Origin: Alisma plantago-aquatica
Taxonomy: Eukaryota > Streptophyta > Magnoliopsida > Alismatales > Alismataceae
Length of the DNA: 64,000 bases
Reading direction: 5' to 3'
Assembly (NCBI GenBank): GCA_963693085.1
Contig: OY856413.1
Location: 108,121,501-108,185,500 of the forward strand
Of this stretch, positions 11,910-24,174 are shown piece after piece (positions within the stretch are counted from its first letter, which is position 1; each line of letters begins with the position of its first letter). The notes under the pieces were generated by a model, which made no database searches, was not told the DNA's origin, and saw nothing but the letters and a program-made list of their open reading frames with translations. A program made the translations under genes and the position numbers.

Positions 11910-13272
11910 TGATGCGCGTCGTTGTACACGCAAAAATCACTAGGAAAAGTCCTAGAGTTTAACCTTCTAACCCGGTTGTCAACTTGTTGCGAACAACAAG
12001 TCGACCTAGTATAGATAGGTATCGATCCAAGGGACGGAGGAAAAGAAAAGTCAAAACCCAAATCCGATTGTAGGTACAAGAATTAACTCCCGATTTGACA
12101 GAGTTGTTAATACTAAGAACAAAAATAAAAGTGGTGAAATAAAGTTTAACTAATCAAGAAATAAATATTTGTGGTCTGAAAGATCACCACCAAAACTACA
12201 TTCCTATTCAACTAAGCAAATTCTAAACTCCAAGGATCAAATCAGGACCTTGTGTTTACATATCCTTACAGACAAAATCATAAGGGTCGGACTTCACGTG
12301 AACTCGTTGGTCCCAACGTTCACGGATCATTGTCCAACCGTCCAACATGCCATTATCCACGGTCATATCAAAAAGCATGTGAATTCAAACTAGCATTCAA
12401 ATCTAAGGCTCAGGTTGTCGCGTCACCAAGGATAATAACAAGAATAAGATTAAAAAGATGAAAAGATGAAAATCACAATTAAGGGACTATTGTTTCATTC
12501 TTGCAGAGATCCACGGTCATATCACTCTATAAAAATATATCAGATCATCCAAATAACCACACATAAACAGAGATAAGACATTTGTTTGATGGAGAAATAT
12601 AACTAACCATATTGAATAGAACCGGGCTAAGGGGCTACTCCCATACCCCAGAGAGATTTACTCAGACATAACAAGACTAGAAGAAATGCAAACAAGATGT
12701 GGTCTACAACTAAAAATTAGATGAAATAGAATGAAGAATAGATTATTTTTACAAGTGAAGAGTCCCTCCTTTTATAGGAGGGGGAGCGGGTAGGCTGCCC
12801 TCAAAAGACGGGGAGAAAAAGAGAGGGAGACCAATTTTTGAATTTTCTGGATCTGGTCAAATCGAAAGTTGGTTGTCTTTAATTATCTTGACCATGTAAC
12901 TCCCTTTAATGCAGATTTTCACAGCAGCGATTTCGAACATATTTCTCTCCCATGAAAAGTGCAAAAGAGGTCCAAATAATAGGATTTTATTTTATAAAAT
13001 TAAATGCCCTTTCCGATGAATACTTGTACACTCAATTTGGAGTTCGAATGCAAGAGTTATGTCACTTTTGGTGGATGGTATATATGAATTTCAGAACTGC
13101 TGCAAATTGTGTAATTTTCCTACAAAACCCAAGAAAATAGAATTAAAACTCCAATTAAAGAGAAAAATCTAAAATAACACAATTAATTATGAAACTAAGA
13201 GAATAAATAACAAAATATTCCTAAACAAATATCAAAAATATATAAATAAAAGTGATAAATATACATTTATCA
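11910..13272 (-). repeat. Element A 5' LTR
   Basis: Full-length partner of 3739-5098, bounded by TGATG and ATCA, next to the primer site on its low-coordinate side. Its frames are shared with the other LTR and are not genes. Confidence 0.92.
12770..12776 (-). promoter_or_regulatory. TATA box of element A 5' LTR
   Basis: Minus strand reads CCTATAAAAGGAGGGACTC. The TATAAAA lies in a short dyad (CCTCC...GGAGG) and is conserved in both LTR copies. Confidence 0.7.
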
Positions 13273-13277
13273 ATGGC
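13273..13277. repeat. Target-site duplication of element A, right copy (ATGGC)
   Basis: Direct repeat of 3734-3738. Confidence 0.92.
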
Positions 13278-13433
13278 GCATGCACAATTGTCACTTGCAC
13301 AACACACAAATAAACAACAAGAAACCAAGTTAGAATGAAAATATGCCAATGTGAAAAAAGAATAAAGAATAGCAATGATGAGGGAAATATGAAAGTCTAA
13401 GCTACACTAACTTGCTAGGCTGAGTGCCTCTAT
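13278..13433 (-). other. Athila 5' leader
   Basis: AT-rich leader between the Athila primer site and gag, cut off from gag by element A. No coding signature is seen. Confidence 0.6.
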
Positions 13434-13450
13434 CCCCAGCAACAATGCCA
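13434..13450 (-). promoter_or_regulatory. Primer-binding site of the Athila element
   Basis: Minus strand reads TGGCATTGTTGCTGGGG, a diverged version of the Athila primer site TGGCGCCGTTGCCGGGG. It lies about seven bases inside the proposed LTR end. Confidence 0.78.
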
Positions 13451-13457
13451 AAAAGCT

Positions 13458-14966
13458 TGGCATGCCTGAGCCAGAGGTGCACAGACTAACCAATTAGGTT
13501 TGGTTATATGCAGCCCACGGAACTCAAATGCACGTGTGGATCTTTTGATATTTATAAGATTTCCCCTAACTAGCTTCACTACCAACACTAAAATATGCTC
13601 CCGCAAGCACATGGGGTCATGTTATAGTATCAGTGAGAGGCAAGTAAAGGCGGTCGAACCACATGGATAGTGGGGGTACTAGAGCTTAGTCGGTGTTGGC
13701 TATGTTCCTGAAGCAGAGACTAGGGTTGAAGGGTTTAAAAAGGGTTTTGGTTTGATTACACTACACAACAAGCAAGTAAAGGTAGTATGAAAACTAGCTT
13801 ACCAAAACTAGGTTATCCTAAGAAAGTTAGGTTTAACAAACTAGATTAAGAAATCAATTAAGCAAGAGTAAGATGATCTACTGTACTCTATCAAAGAAAT
13901 TATTAACTAAGAACTAAACTAACGACTAAATCAAGAAAGGATCTAGATTAACCCTAATTAGAAAGAATAAGAAATTACCTAGAAGAAACAAAGACAATTA
14001 AGCTATACTAGCATTAATAAGCAAGAAGGTTAAGGTGGGCTTCAAGCAATGGATTAGGTAGGTGGGCCATTTGGGAATGTGATTTGATATTAGTTGGGGG
14101 AGTCAACATGGCATGCAATTATCACAATTCAATCTAGATTACCAAATTAAACAACAAGGCAAGTGCTATTAAATGCACCCTATACTACGAGTTGGAGAAC
14201 TAGTGTTAGGTGTAATTCTAGTAGAACTTGTCAATTATAGGTTTCTAGGGTAAGTGGTACTAGGGAACTTGAGAACCAATGGTAGGAATGGGAGTAGAGA
14301 TGAGGGTTTTTCAACTAATTCTACTAGCCATCTAGCCTTTAGAATGTCCTAGGAAATTGCACTAATCACACTTACACTAGCCACTTAGATCTCACACTCA
14401 CTTGTACAAGGAGGGATATGTATGTAGGAACAAAAGGGGCTAGCTAGGGATCCACTAATTGGACCTACGAGCCATTCCTAAGATTACTACATACACTTTA
14501 ATTCCTCCTAGAAGCTAAGTGTCATCAAACATCACAATGTAAGAAACTTAAGTTTAAGAGAAAAAATCACATGCAAGATAATGAGAAATGAGATAGAAGC
14601 AAAGGAAGATATCATAGAATGAAATTATGTTCATTACAAATTATTCTCCCCAAACCGTGTATCAAACTTACATTCTTACCCCAAACAACCCACCACTAGG
14701 GGCTTAGCTAGACATAATCAAAGAAAAGGCAAACGAAATGAGAAGAAGGAGATAGGACTCATGGAGCTTGAATTAGATCCTCCTTCTTCACCTCCTAGCT
14801 GCTGTAGGATGACCTCCTTCCTCCAAAATGGATAATGGGCATGAAAATGGTGGGGGTTATGGTAGAAAACCTAGAAAACTAGGTTTCTATGGTGGAAATG
14901 GTGGGTGGACAACATTAATGCAAGGGAAATGCAATGCATGCTCAAGAGAGGGTGAGGAGGAGTAAT
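13458..14966 (-). repeat. Athila 5' LTR, primer-site-proximal part
   Basis: Starts at TGGCATGCC, so the minus strand ends GGCATGCCA, just outside the primer site. The 1.5 kb has no coding signature. It contains many short A/T-rich, leader-like stretches and is cut at GTAAT by copia element B. The exact end is inferred from the primer site, because the partner LTR is outside the window. Confidence 0.65.
14962..14966. repeat. Target-site duplication of copia element B, left copy (GTAAT)
   Basis: GTAAT directly before TGTTGG; repeated at 24170-24174. Confidence 0.9.
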
Positions 14967-16154
14967 TGTTGGTATGTATGCCCTGAGAGCCAAACATGGG
15001 ATGATTGGTGGGATACATTAAGATTGATTTGATAAACATCAAAGGCAAGCTTCCAATTCTTTCTATTTTAGTCATATGAGATAGTGATAGAACAGATTGA
15101 ATGTCTAAAGAATGACAGTACTCAATGACGTATATTTTCAGGTTGAGGACCTGAAAGATGAGATCATACATATGCTAAGAGTTTGTACATTCTTATTATG
15201 TCCCTAGTCAGATGTCATTGTGGAAGGTAGATAGACAGCAATGACACACGAGACTAGATTGTGGTGTTGGTTGATGACAGAATCTCATTAGTCATGATAT
15301 AGAGATATCAAACCAAACACATAGGTACTTGTTAGAGAACAAGTGTACCGGACAGACCCACCGTGAGTTTGATACATGGAACCATGACATGGTAGTCGCA
15401 AACATTACTCACAGTGATGGTGGTGAGTTTGATTCTTTGACCTGAAATCTCTACACTCAACACATGTCATTGGGCATACTTTGACATCATCAAACGCAGT
15501 CCTGAAACATGGGTTGTTATAAAGGTGATGATTGGGTGGCTTTGACACATGGGGCTTTTTAGGGGTGAGTGATAGATATGGGATTTGTCCCTCATGAGGG
15601 AGTTTGATATCCATGACCACTTGATGAGTAGGATTGAGAATGGCATGCATGAATGTGTGAATCAATATGTGATATTGATGTCATACATATCTCTTCCAAT
15701 CTACTTTGAGATCAAGAAAGTGAATGAATGTTGACAGAATGAATGTTCCATGCCTCGAGTTCATTCGGGATATTAGTGACAAAGGAATTATACATTCACT
15801 GTAACACCATTCACGGATTGTGGGATTGAAAGTTTTTCTCCAACTTTCTAATTCACTTGGGTAGCATTGATGTGTGACTAGGCACCACTCTTTGCTTGTG
15901 AAGTCAGAAGTGTTATGGACTTTCACTGCCAACGTGAAATGGACCTAAAGGGTCACACACATAGGATTTAACCTGGAAGAGGATTTTTTTCCACAAACAA
16001 TGTTTAGATTGATTACTAAAGGAGTTTAGTAGTTCAATTAAACACTCAATTAATTGATAGCTCAATGTCATAATGTTCAAGGTGTTGGACACATTGATTG
16101 GAGTATCAGATTAATTGAAACTGCAACTGACTGATTCTGCACAATCTGCATTCC

Positions 16155-16545
16155 CAACCGATAGGCTCATGTGATGAACCGATCGGCTGAGCTTGGTGAA
16201 CCGATCGGCTCAGATGGTGAGTCGATCGGCTCATGGACAAGGTGAAATGATCGGTTCAAGTGTTGAAACGATCGGTTCAACTGGTCCAACCGAGCAAGTT
16301 GGGAAAGTATAATTGGTGAGAAATTTCTTTTCGTTTCATTTGCCCAATTTGATTGGAACAAGGATTGGTATTTGGTACCAATTAGAAACAAAAGAGGAAA
16401 AGTCAATAGAGAACTGACCAGGACAACGAACCGACCGATTCAGAAGTGAACCGACCATTTTATGGGTCTCAACCGATCGGTTGAGGTGTCAAGCGACCGG
16501 CTCAGGTCCCCAACCAACCATTTCAGAAATGAAATGATCGGTTCA
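16155..16545 (+). repeat. Array of palindromic CCGATCGG motifs in the copia LTR U3
   Basis: About a dozen variants of AACCGATCGG(C/T)TCA are spaced about 20 bp apart in two clusters (16155-16285 and 16425-16545), upstream of the TATA box. The core AACCGATCGGTT is a perfect palindrome. All five LTR copies in the window keep the array, and further copies lie in the leader (17690-17880). Position suggests a bank of transcription-factor sites. Confidence 0.75.
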
Positions 16546-16645
16546 GGTTGCACAGTTGGTTGTTTTTTTGGAAAATCTTGAACCCTTCTACTCCTGCTTT
16601 AGTCCTGCATTGCCCAGGATAGAGAACCATGTCCCATGACCCTCC

Positions 16646-16653
16646 TATATATA
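16646..16653 (+). promoter_or_regulatory. TATA box of copia element B 5' LTR
   Basis: CCTATATATAGGGGTATTGG is conserved in every copy of this LTR, about 120 bp after the CCGATCGG array. The RNA start is expected about 30 bp downstream, near 16680. Confidence 0.75.
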
Positions 16654-17211
16654 GGGGTATTGGGGGCTTCTCAAAGTACAACTCAGTGCAATAAGTTGCT
16701 CTGTAAAGTTGTCGTTCTCTCTGGTTTTGGTAACCGAGAGAGCCCGAGCAAGTGCTACCCGATAAAGGAGGCACAAAAAGGGAAAGACAACTATAGAAAG
16801 CGACTGGTGGCAGGAGAGCGTGTTAGTGACTAGTACGCTGATAGGAGGGTGTGACTCCTTCCAATTCCTTGTGAGACAAGGAGATTGGAGTTCTAGGTTG
16901 TTCGTGTGGACTACTTCAGAGGCGGGAGATTTCTGTTGCTTGGAGGACAACTATCAATCCAGAAAGTCCCAGTGAGACCAGGAGTCGACAGTCTCGGTGC
17001 GACCAGGAGCTGCACAAACACCGTCCAAGACCGGAGGTGAAGACCACACAAGCCGCGAGGTATTGTCTCCGAGCAAGCCTCGAGACAAGGTATGATTCTA
17101 CAAACCATCCCTTCCTATTGTATATACGTTGACACATTTCCTTGTTCTGGGTTTGGGGAGGAGAAAAATTTTGTTTCCGCTGCCTTCTTTGATTCCCTTA
17201 AAACCCAACAG

Positions 17212-17224
17212 TGGTATCAGAGCC
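17212..17224 (+). promoter_or_regulatory. Primer-binding site of copia element B (tRNA-Met type)
   Basis: TGGTATCAGAGCC, one base after the LTR end, is the standard initiator-tRNA-Met complementary site of plant copia elements. Confidence 0.92.
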
Positions 17225-18652
17225 ACGTCAACTACTCTATACTTTAGGATTATCGATATGATCAATTTTGGTTTGTCACCTTTATTTATTGCATACGATG
17301 CAAATAAAATTGGCTTTATGCATGTCCAATCCAAAATCCACAAATCCCAATTTACATATATGATATGTATTATGAATGCACTCGATACACGTCGCCCTTA
17401 AACAAGTTTTGGGTGGATGTATACCGTGTTTATGGCCAATAAACCCTATCTATGTATGGTTGTATGTGGTTGCTTGCATCTCGGTTTGCGCACTGATTCC
17501 CTTTCTCCTATTCCTGATGTAACTCGAAATAATTTGAGATTTCTTTCCTATCTTTGCTGCCCTCGGATGTAACTCGAGGTTTCTCTTTTTACAATGTAAA
17601 ATAGGATAAAATTTTATTTCCTGTTATGTCAAAGAACGGAGGACATCCTGACGACAGCTGAGACGATATGTTCAAGGTGTGAACTGATCGGATGACGTTC
17701 GAGATGATCAGTTTAAGGAGTGAGCTGATCGGTTGATGACCGGTTTGAGGAGCGAGACGAACAGGTGGCGGCCATTATGAGATGCACGACGACCAGGCAA
17801 ACTGATCGGTTGGAGGAGCCAACTAATCGGGTGGTGGCACCCAGCCGACTGGCCTGATGGCGAGCCGATCAGCCATGTGATGAGTTGATCAAACCCAGAA
17901 AAGCAAAGCACATAGTTCATCTTGTACATGTTGCATGTGATGTAGACCTATATGATTGTGATTCCTCTTAGCTCGAGGAATCGCATTAGGATGGCCATAA
18001 TCATCGCTTTTATCATTTTGCATGTTTTCTGTGGGATATAGCATGTATATGATACGTACTATGTATTGTGGTGATTGGATATGTATATATATATATAAAA
18101 ACCAAATACCTCATTAAATATTAAGTTTTAGATGCCTTCCAAATGCAACACACGTGAAAAACTAGATCGACCAAGTGTGGTCACACCCTAGCGTGGTGCA
18201 CCGTCTATCTTGTGGAAGCGTGAAGGATGGATATGTGGGTCTTCCCTAGCAGGGTGCATATTCATCGTGTTTGCTTTGGGTCAGACTTAACAAGGTGATC
18301 TATATGGGATCTAGTACCTCGAGGCATGGAGATGATCATGGCAAGGAGTTGCATATGACATCTTATCAAGAGTTTCATATGATACAATTAGCAAGAGTTG
18401 CCTACCTGAGAGATCTAAGTTGTGGGTGACATCCCTAGCTGGTCCATGACTTAGAGGATTTTAGGATCTTACCCACTAGAAGGTTGTATGCTGCAATCCT
18501 CCAAATTGATGGTGAGGGCTATCAATTTGAAGTAAAATAGTGGGAGTGATCATTAATTAAAAGCCTAACTATATCGTCAACTTTTCAAATCAATCAAATA
18601 AGTCAAAAATGAGTTTTTGGACTAAAATTGCATATTTCCTTTTGTAGTACAA
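17225..18652 (+). other. Copia element B 5' leader
   Basis: About 1.4 kb without a coding signature. It includes a second cluster of GATCGG motifs (17690-17880) and GTGTGGTCACACC-like repeats around 18180-18300. The part from about 17790 onward is shared with element C. Confidence 0.6.
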
Positions 18653-19507
18653 ATGACAACAAACAACAATCACTTTTCTTTGTGATCCGTCCTTGAAAAA
18701 GACAAGATGAATGGGAAAAACTTCCACGACTGGAATAGGACATTGAGAATTGTTCTCACTCAAGAGAGAAAGCTCTATGTCCTAGATACTCCAATTCCAG
18801 AGGAACCTGCTCCTAATGCACCAAAGACAGAAAGGGATGCTTACAAGAAGCATTCTAATGATGCCATTGATGCAAAGTGCTTGATGTTGTGCTCTATGAA
18901 CCATGAGTTGCAGAGACAACATGAGAACGTGGGTGTCATTGAGATGATTCAGCATCTCAGGAACATGTATGAAGATCAAGCACGTCAAGAGAGATACGAT
19001 GTCTCAAGGGCACTGTTCAAGTGCGTCGTGATAGAAGGAGATCCAGTTGCTCCTCACACACTCAAGATGATTGCGTATGTGGAGAACCTGACAAGACTGG
19101 GATTTCCACTGAGCCAAGAGTTGGCTACTGACATGATACTGCAATCGTTGCTTGAATCCTACAGTCAATTTGTGATGAACTACAACAGTAACAACTTCGA
19201 TAGGCCACTGTCAGAGTTGTTGGGCATGTTGAGGACAACCGAGACACAGATGAAGAAGGACAAGCCAAAGTATGTGATGGTGATCACAAGAAAGAAAGGC
19301 AAGTCCAAGCGAAAGGGAAAGGGCAAAGCTAAGAAAGGTATTGATACTAGCCAGCAACCCAAGTCATCTTCAACTCTCAAGGCCAAGGGAGGCGTGACTA
19401 AGAAAGGCAATTGTAACCATTGTCAAAATCTAGGACATTGGAAAACGAATTGTCCTCTATATCTGGAAGAACAAAAGAAGAAGGAGGTGACTGATGTCTC
19501 CACTTAA
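18653..19507 (+). pseudogene. Copia gag of element B (ORF open from 18707, TGA at codon 11 of the family start)
   Basis: Encodes a Ty1/copia Gag of the UBN2/gag-polypeptide type. The open frame from Met at 18707 gives 266 aa. It has an N-terminal part FHDWNRTLRIVLTQERKLYVL, a helical middle (MIQHLRNMYEDQARQERYDVSRALF), a Lys-rich linker, and a C-terminal zinc knuckle at Cys236-x2-Cys239-x4-His244-x4-Cys249. Gag would package element RNA. The family start is probably the ATG at 18653 (MTTNNNH). From there the frame is the same but meets TGA at codon 11. Element C has TGA at the same codon. Either translation starts at 18707 or this family lost its N-terminus. Confidence 0.82.
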
Positions 19508-21467
19508 AGGTGTCATGAAAGTAAACTTGTAACACTTTTGAGGTATATGATACCAAGATGTAAAGTGTAAAACACTCAATAATTGGGGCAAGTGTTTCCA
19601 CCATAGATAGGAGTACTTTAGTTTATTTTCAACCTAAAAGGCATGTAATATAGTTATGAACTGCTATTTCATATTTGCCAATAGATAGAAACACTTTGTT
19701 TTTGCATATTGTATGACAATGATGGCAATCAATAAAGAGATGTTTCAATTTCTAAAGATATGATCTTTGTGGCTATGCCTTGTTTATCTTATGGTATTTG
19801 ATATGCATAACATAAAATGATACCTAAGAGTTATAGATAACTCAAACAATCAAATTAGCGTCAGTCATGAGAAATTCATTTCTAGTTTCCACATGATGGA
19901 TAAATCTAAACTCTTTTGGTTAGAGAACCAGTAAGAGACATCAATATCTTGGACATGATTAATCAATCTTCACTAAAGGTAGTGGGAGAATGATAATCCT
20001 ATTAGGTATGATACATGTGATGTATTCACATACCTATTGGAACAAATGCTAATACTCCAAATGGTGTTTAGAGAAATACCAATATGAATATCTTGAAGTG
20101 TTCAAGATTATCATAGATGAAGTGCAAATTTGGTAAAGTGTTAATTCTTGATCAATGAATGAAATACTTGAATCAAATGTTTGAGATCTTTATGAGTGAT
20201 AATGATAGTGTATCATAGTGAGATCATGATTAAGGCATGGTGATGTCTAAATCAAGAAGGAATCATATTTTAAGGAGTTAGAGAATGATTATCAAATAAC
20301 TGATTTTTTCTAAATAAAAGAATACCCCACACTGATAAAGGACATTAAGAATCACAAGGATTTGTAAGTTCTTATATCCTTGATGAATACGCCTCGTTTA
20401 TCCTGTGATGAGTTGTTCATGTGATGAGTCAACTATCTAGATGAATATGAGGAACTGAATTTTGAGTTATGGTTTATGACCATTACATCCTAAATGACAT
20501 CCATGTGAACCATAAGGTATGAACTTGATGGTAGCACCCATTGGATGAAATCCATAAGTGCAAATGAATCTTAAGTGTTAAGACACATGGATAACATTTT
20601 TAGAAGGATGATGCTTGTTGATTGCAACTTAATGACTAAGACATCTGGCATATGAATACTAAAACTACATTCCTATGAGGAATAAAACAAGGATGTGTAC
20701 ATGACACAACCTATAAGGTTTATGAATCCACTAATGCAAATGAACTCTATAAGTTACAATGAACTAATCAATGTGATTTATTGAATACAAGAAACTCCGA
20801 ATTGGATCTTTACTTTGATGATATAGTCAAAGGGTTTGACTGATATGTCAAAGATAAAGAAGAGATCTTTGATTTAGTGGGAGCGTGTTCACATTCCACA
20901 TGTCGATGTGAAATGGAAATGTTCTAGAATGGAAATCCAAAAGTGGAAATTATCTTTAAGGAAGATAGAGATGTTTCATATGTGATAGGAATAGAGATCT
21001 ATAGAGATAGTTCTCGAAAATCTCTTGACCTGAAAAGATAAAGCATACATTGGCAATCTATACTAAAGGGTTCAGTATGCACAGATTCAGTGGGAGAAAA
21101 CTTGTCCATGTTACATGGAGTTAGTATCCCAAGGCCAAGTATCCAATTCTTATGAAGAATGGGAACACTAAGAATAGATATGGATCTCTCATGTATGTAA
21201 TCATCCCATTATCTTGCATGAATCGACATGGAAAGAACAAAATGCATTCATCATCTTTTATGTAGGACATGGCAATATGATGTGCTCATCCTGATAACTC
21301 GTATGTGAGACATGACGAGTGGATGTCTGTCTACTTCTAGTAAGGGTTACTGGAATACCATGAGAACTTGATAAGTACTTGAGAAGTACTAGTTCTATGG
21401 AGATAAGGAAGAGTTCAATGTAAAGAGTTACATTGATGCGAACTTTCGAAAGGACAGAAAATTAATC

Positions 21468-21531
<64 letters not shown>

Positions 21532-21924
21532 ATATAAAAGTGAAAGTTTGTTGATAATTGGAAGTGTTCCAATAAAACCAATTAAAAGGAAATGTCGAGT
21601 ATCTATGCGTTAGAGAACAACAGTGGATACTATATGTATCTGGAAGTTCATGATATGAACTTATAGATATTCTGCTCATTGACGACAAGTATGGAATCCT
21701 TGATCATGCAATGTGGCTAAAGGTTAGAAAAGGAATACTGGATCGTATTGTACAACAACTCCATCTCATATGTGTGACGTACAACGAAGAGATGTGGGAC
21801 ATGCAATTAATACTGACTTTGGCAAGGTATTGCCATAACTCACTCTATTGGCACAAGAGCGCAATAACATGTGGGACATGTTTGCATATCACTATGAATA
21901 TGATTCAAGGGTGATTGGCTCGCA
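19508..21924 (+). pseudogene. Decayed copia pol remnant of element B
   Basis: About 2.4 kb separates gag from the 3' LTR, shorter than a normal protease-integrase-RT-RNase H region. I read only scraps. Around 20956-21150 is DVSYVIGIEIYRDSSRKSLD, resembling the copia RT connection motif. Around 21390-21460 is GDKEEFNVKSYIDANFRKD, resembling the start of copia RNase H. No protease DTG, integrase zinc finger or YVDD motif is seen. Stops are dense in every frame. The same decayed order is present in element C, so the decay predates the split of the two copies. Confidence 0.65.
21471..21526. repeat. (AT)n microsatellite
   Basis: About 28 uninterrupted AT units in the decayed pol. The same site in element C (near 33167) has only a short ATATATAT, so the expansion is private to element B. 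Confidence 0.95.
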
Positions 21925-21939
21925 GTGAAAGTGGGAGTC
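21925..21939 (+). promoter_or_regulatory. Polypurine tract of copia element B
   Basis: GTGAAAGTGGGAGTC directly precedes the TG of the 3' LTR. The same tract precedes the LTRs of elements C and D. Confidence 0.82.
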
Positions 21940-24169
21940 TGTTGGTATATGCCCTGAGATCCAATTATGGGATGATTGGTGGGATACATTAAGATTGATT
22001 TGATAAACATCAAAGGCAAGCTTCCAATTCTTTCTGGTTCAGTCATATGAGATAGTGACAGAACAAATTGAATGTCTAGAGAATGACAATACTCAATGAC
22101 GTATGCTTTTAGGTTGAGGACCTAAACGATGAGATCATACGGATGCTAAGAGTTTGTACATTCTTGTTAGTTCCCTAGTCAGATGTCATTGTGGAAGGTA
22201 GATAGACAAAAATGACACACAAGACTAGATTGTGGTGTTGGTTGATGATAGAATCTCAATAGTCATGATATTGAGATATCAAACCAAACACATAGGTACT
22301 TGTTAGAGAACAAGTGTACCGGACAGACCCACCGTGAGTTTGACACATGGAACCATGACATGGTAGTCACAGTCAGTACTCACAGTGATGGTGGTGAGTG
22401 TGATTCTTTAACTTGAAATCACTACACTCAACACATGTCGTTGGGCACACTTTGACATCATCAAACATAGTCCTGAAACATGGGTTGTTATAAAGGTGAT
22501 GATTTGGTGGCTTTGACACATGGGGCTTTTGATGGGTGAGTGATAGATATGGGATTTGTCCCTCCTGAGGGAGTTTGATATCCATGGCCACTTGATGAGT
22601 AGGATTGAGAAAGGTGTGCACGCATGTGTGAATCAATATGTGATATTGATGTCATACATATCTCTTCCAATCTACTCTGAGATCAAGAAAGTGAATGAAT
22701 GTTGACAGAATGACTGTTCCATGCCTCGAGTTCATTCGGGATATCAGTGACAAAGGAATTATACATTCACTGTAACACTATTTACGGATTGTAGGATTGA
22801 AAGTTTCCTCCAACTTTCTATTTCACTTGGGTAGCACTGATGTGTGACTAGGCACCGCTCTTTGGTTGTGAAATCATAAGTGTTATGGACTTTCACTACC
22901 AATGTGAAATGGACCTGCAGGATTTAACCTGGAAGAGGAGTTTTGTCCAAAAAGAATGTTTCGATTGATTACTAAAGGAGTTTAGTAGTTCGATTAAAAA
23001 CTCAAAATAATTGATAGCTCAATGTCATAATGTTCATGATGTTGGACACATTGATTGGAGTGTAAGATTGATTGAAAATACAATTGAATGATTCTGCACA
23101 ATCTGCCCTCCCAACCAATTAGCTCATGTGATGAACTGATCGACTGAGCTTGGTGAACCGATCGGCTCAGATGGTGAGTCGATCGACTCATGGATAGGGT
23201 GAAATGATCGGTTCAAGTGTTGAAATGATCGGTTCAACTGGCCCAACTGAGCAAGTTCGGAAATCAGGATTGGTGAGAAATTTCTTTTTGTTTCACTTGC
23301 CCAATTTGATTGGAACAAGGATTTGTATTTGGTACCAAGTAGAAACAAAAGAGGAAAAGTCAATCGGGAACTGACCAGGACCACGAACTGATCGGTTCAG
23401 AAGTGAACCGACCGTTTCATGGGTCTCAACTGATCGATTGAGGTGTCAAGCGACCGGCTTAGGTCCCCAACCGACCATTTCAGAAATGAAACGATCGGTT
23501 CAGGTTGCGCAATTGGTTGTTTTTGTGGATAATCTCGAACCCTTCTACTCCTGCTTTAGTCCCGCATTGCCCGGGATAGAGAACCCTGTCCCATGACCCT
23601 CCTATATATATAGGGGTATTGGGGGCTTCTCAAAGTACAACTCAATGCAACCAGTTGCTCTGTAAAGTTGTCGTTCTCTCTGGTTTTGGTAACCGAGAGA
23701 GCCCGAGCAAGTGCTACCCGATAAGGGAGGCACAACAAGGGAAAGACAACTGCAAAAAGTGACTGGTGGAAGGAGAGTGTGTCAGTGACTAGTACGCTGA
23801 TAGGAGGGTGTGACTCCTTACAATTCCTTATGAGACAAGGAGATTGGAGTTCCAGGTGGTCCGTGTGGACTACTTCAGAGGCGGGAGATTTCTGCCGCTT
23901 TGAGGATAGCTGTCAATCCCGTCAGTCTCGGTGAGACCAGGAGTCGACAGTCCCGGTGCGACCAGGAGCTTCACAGACACCATCCAAGACTGGAGGTGAA
24001 GACTGCGCAAGTCGAGAGGTATTATCGCGGAGTAAGCCTCGGGACAAGGTATGATTCCACAAACCATCCCTTCCTATTGTATAGACGTTGACGTGTTTCC
24101 TTGTTCTGGGTTTGCGGAGGAGAAAATTTTTGTTTCCGCTGCCTTCTCTGATTCCCCTAAAACCCAATA
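21940..24169 (+). repeat. Copia element B 3' LTR
   Basis: Pairs with 14967-17210. Ends CCCAATA rather than CCCAACA, followed at once by GTAAT. The CCGATCGG array and TATA box are conserved. Confidence 0.93.
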
Positions 24170-24174
24170 GTAAT
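24170..24174. repeat. Target-site duplication of copia element B, right copy (GTAAT)
   Basis: Direct repeat of 14962-14966. Confidence 0.9.

Larger units (their letters stand above)
3739..13272 (-). mobile_element. Element A: non-autonomous Ty3/gypsy-like LTR retrotransposon
   Basis: A complete element flanked by the 5-bp duplication ATGGC. Two LTRs of about 1.36 kb (3739-5098 and 11910-13272) begin TGATG and end ATCA. The primer site (11906-11889) and purine-rich tract place it on the minus strand, with 11910-13272 as the 5' LTR. Between the LTRs there is no protease, RT, RNase H or integrase signature, only one broken ORF of unknown function, itself split by a chromovirus-type solo LTR (7566-11233). 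Without that insert the element would be about 5.9 kb. The LTRs differ at 5 of their first 60 aligned bases, so the insertion is not recent. It presumably moved using proteins of an Athila/Tat relative. Confidence 0.88.
14967..17210 (+). repeat. Copia element B 5' LTR
   Basis: Same family as 21940-24169, 24570-26802, 33562-40691 (interrupted) and 46623-58394 (interrupted). About 1.2 kb in, it carries an array of the palindromic motif family ACCGATCGGTTCA (16155-16545), then a TATA box and a pyrimidine/GC-rich U5. It ends CCCAACA directly before the primer site. Confidence 0.93.
14967..24169 (+). mobile_element. Copia element B: Ty1/copia-like, gag-bearing, pol-decayed LTR retrotransposon
   Basis: LTRs at 14967-17210 and 21940-24169 (2244 and 2230 bp) begin TGTTGGTAT. 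The 5' LTR ends CCCAACA; the 3' LTR ends CCCAATA, a CA-to-TA change. GTAAT duplications flank the element. A tRNA-Met-type primer site follows the 5' LTR, and a purine-rich tract precedes the 3' LTR. Inside are a 1.4-kb leader, one gag ORF, and about 2.4 kb in which only scraps of reverse transcriptase/RNase H can be read. Long LTRs, a conserved gag and no usable pol make it a non-autonomous type. The first 60 LTR bases differ by three substitutions and a 2-bp indel. It lies in the Athila LTR. Confidence 0.9.

Noticed and set aside
15405..15665. Recurrent 80-120-aa minus-strand frames (again near 22373, 25013, 33927, 56695)
   Set aside because: These are the same antisense frame in each copy of the copia LTR. 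Its presence in all copies reflects shared descent, and stops appear at different places.
17211..17224. Possible tRNA-Met remnant
   Set aside because: Only the 3'-end complement is present, directly after an LTR: a primer-binding site.
21428..21688. Frame with a YIYIYI run
   Set aside because: Translation of the AT microsatellite.
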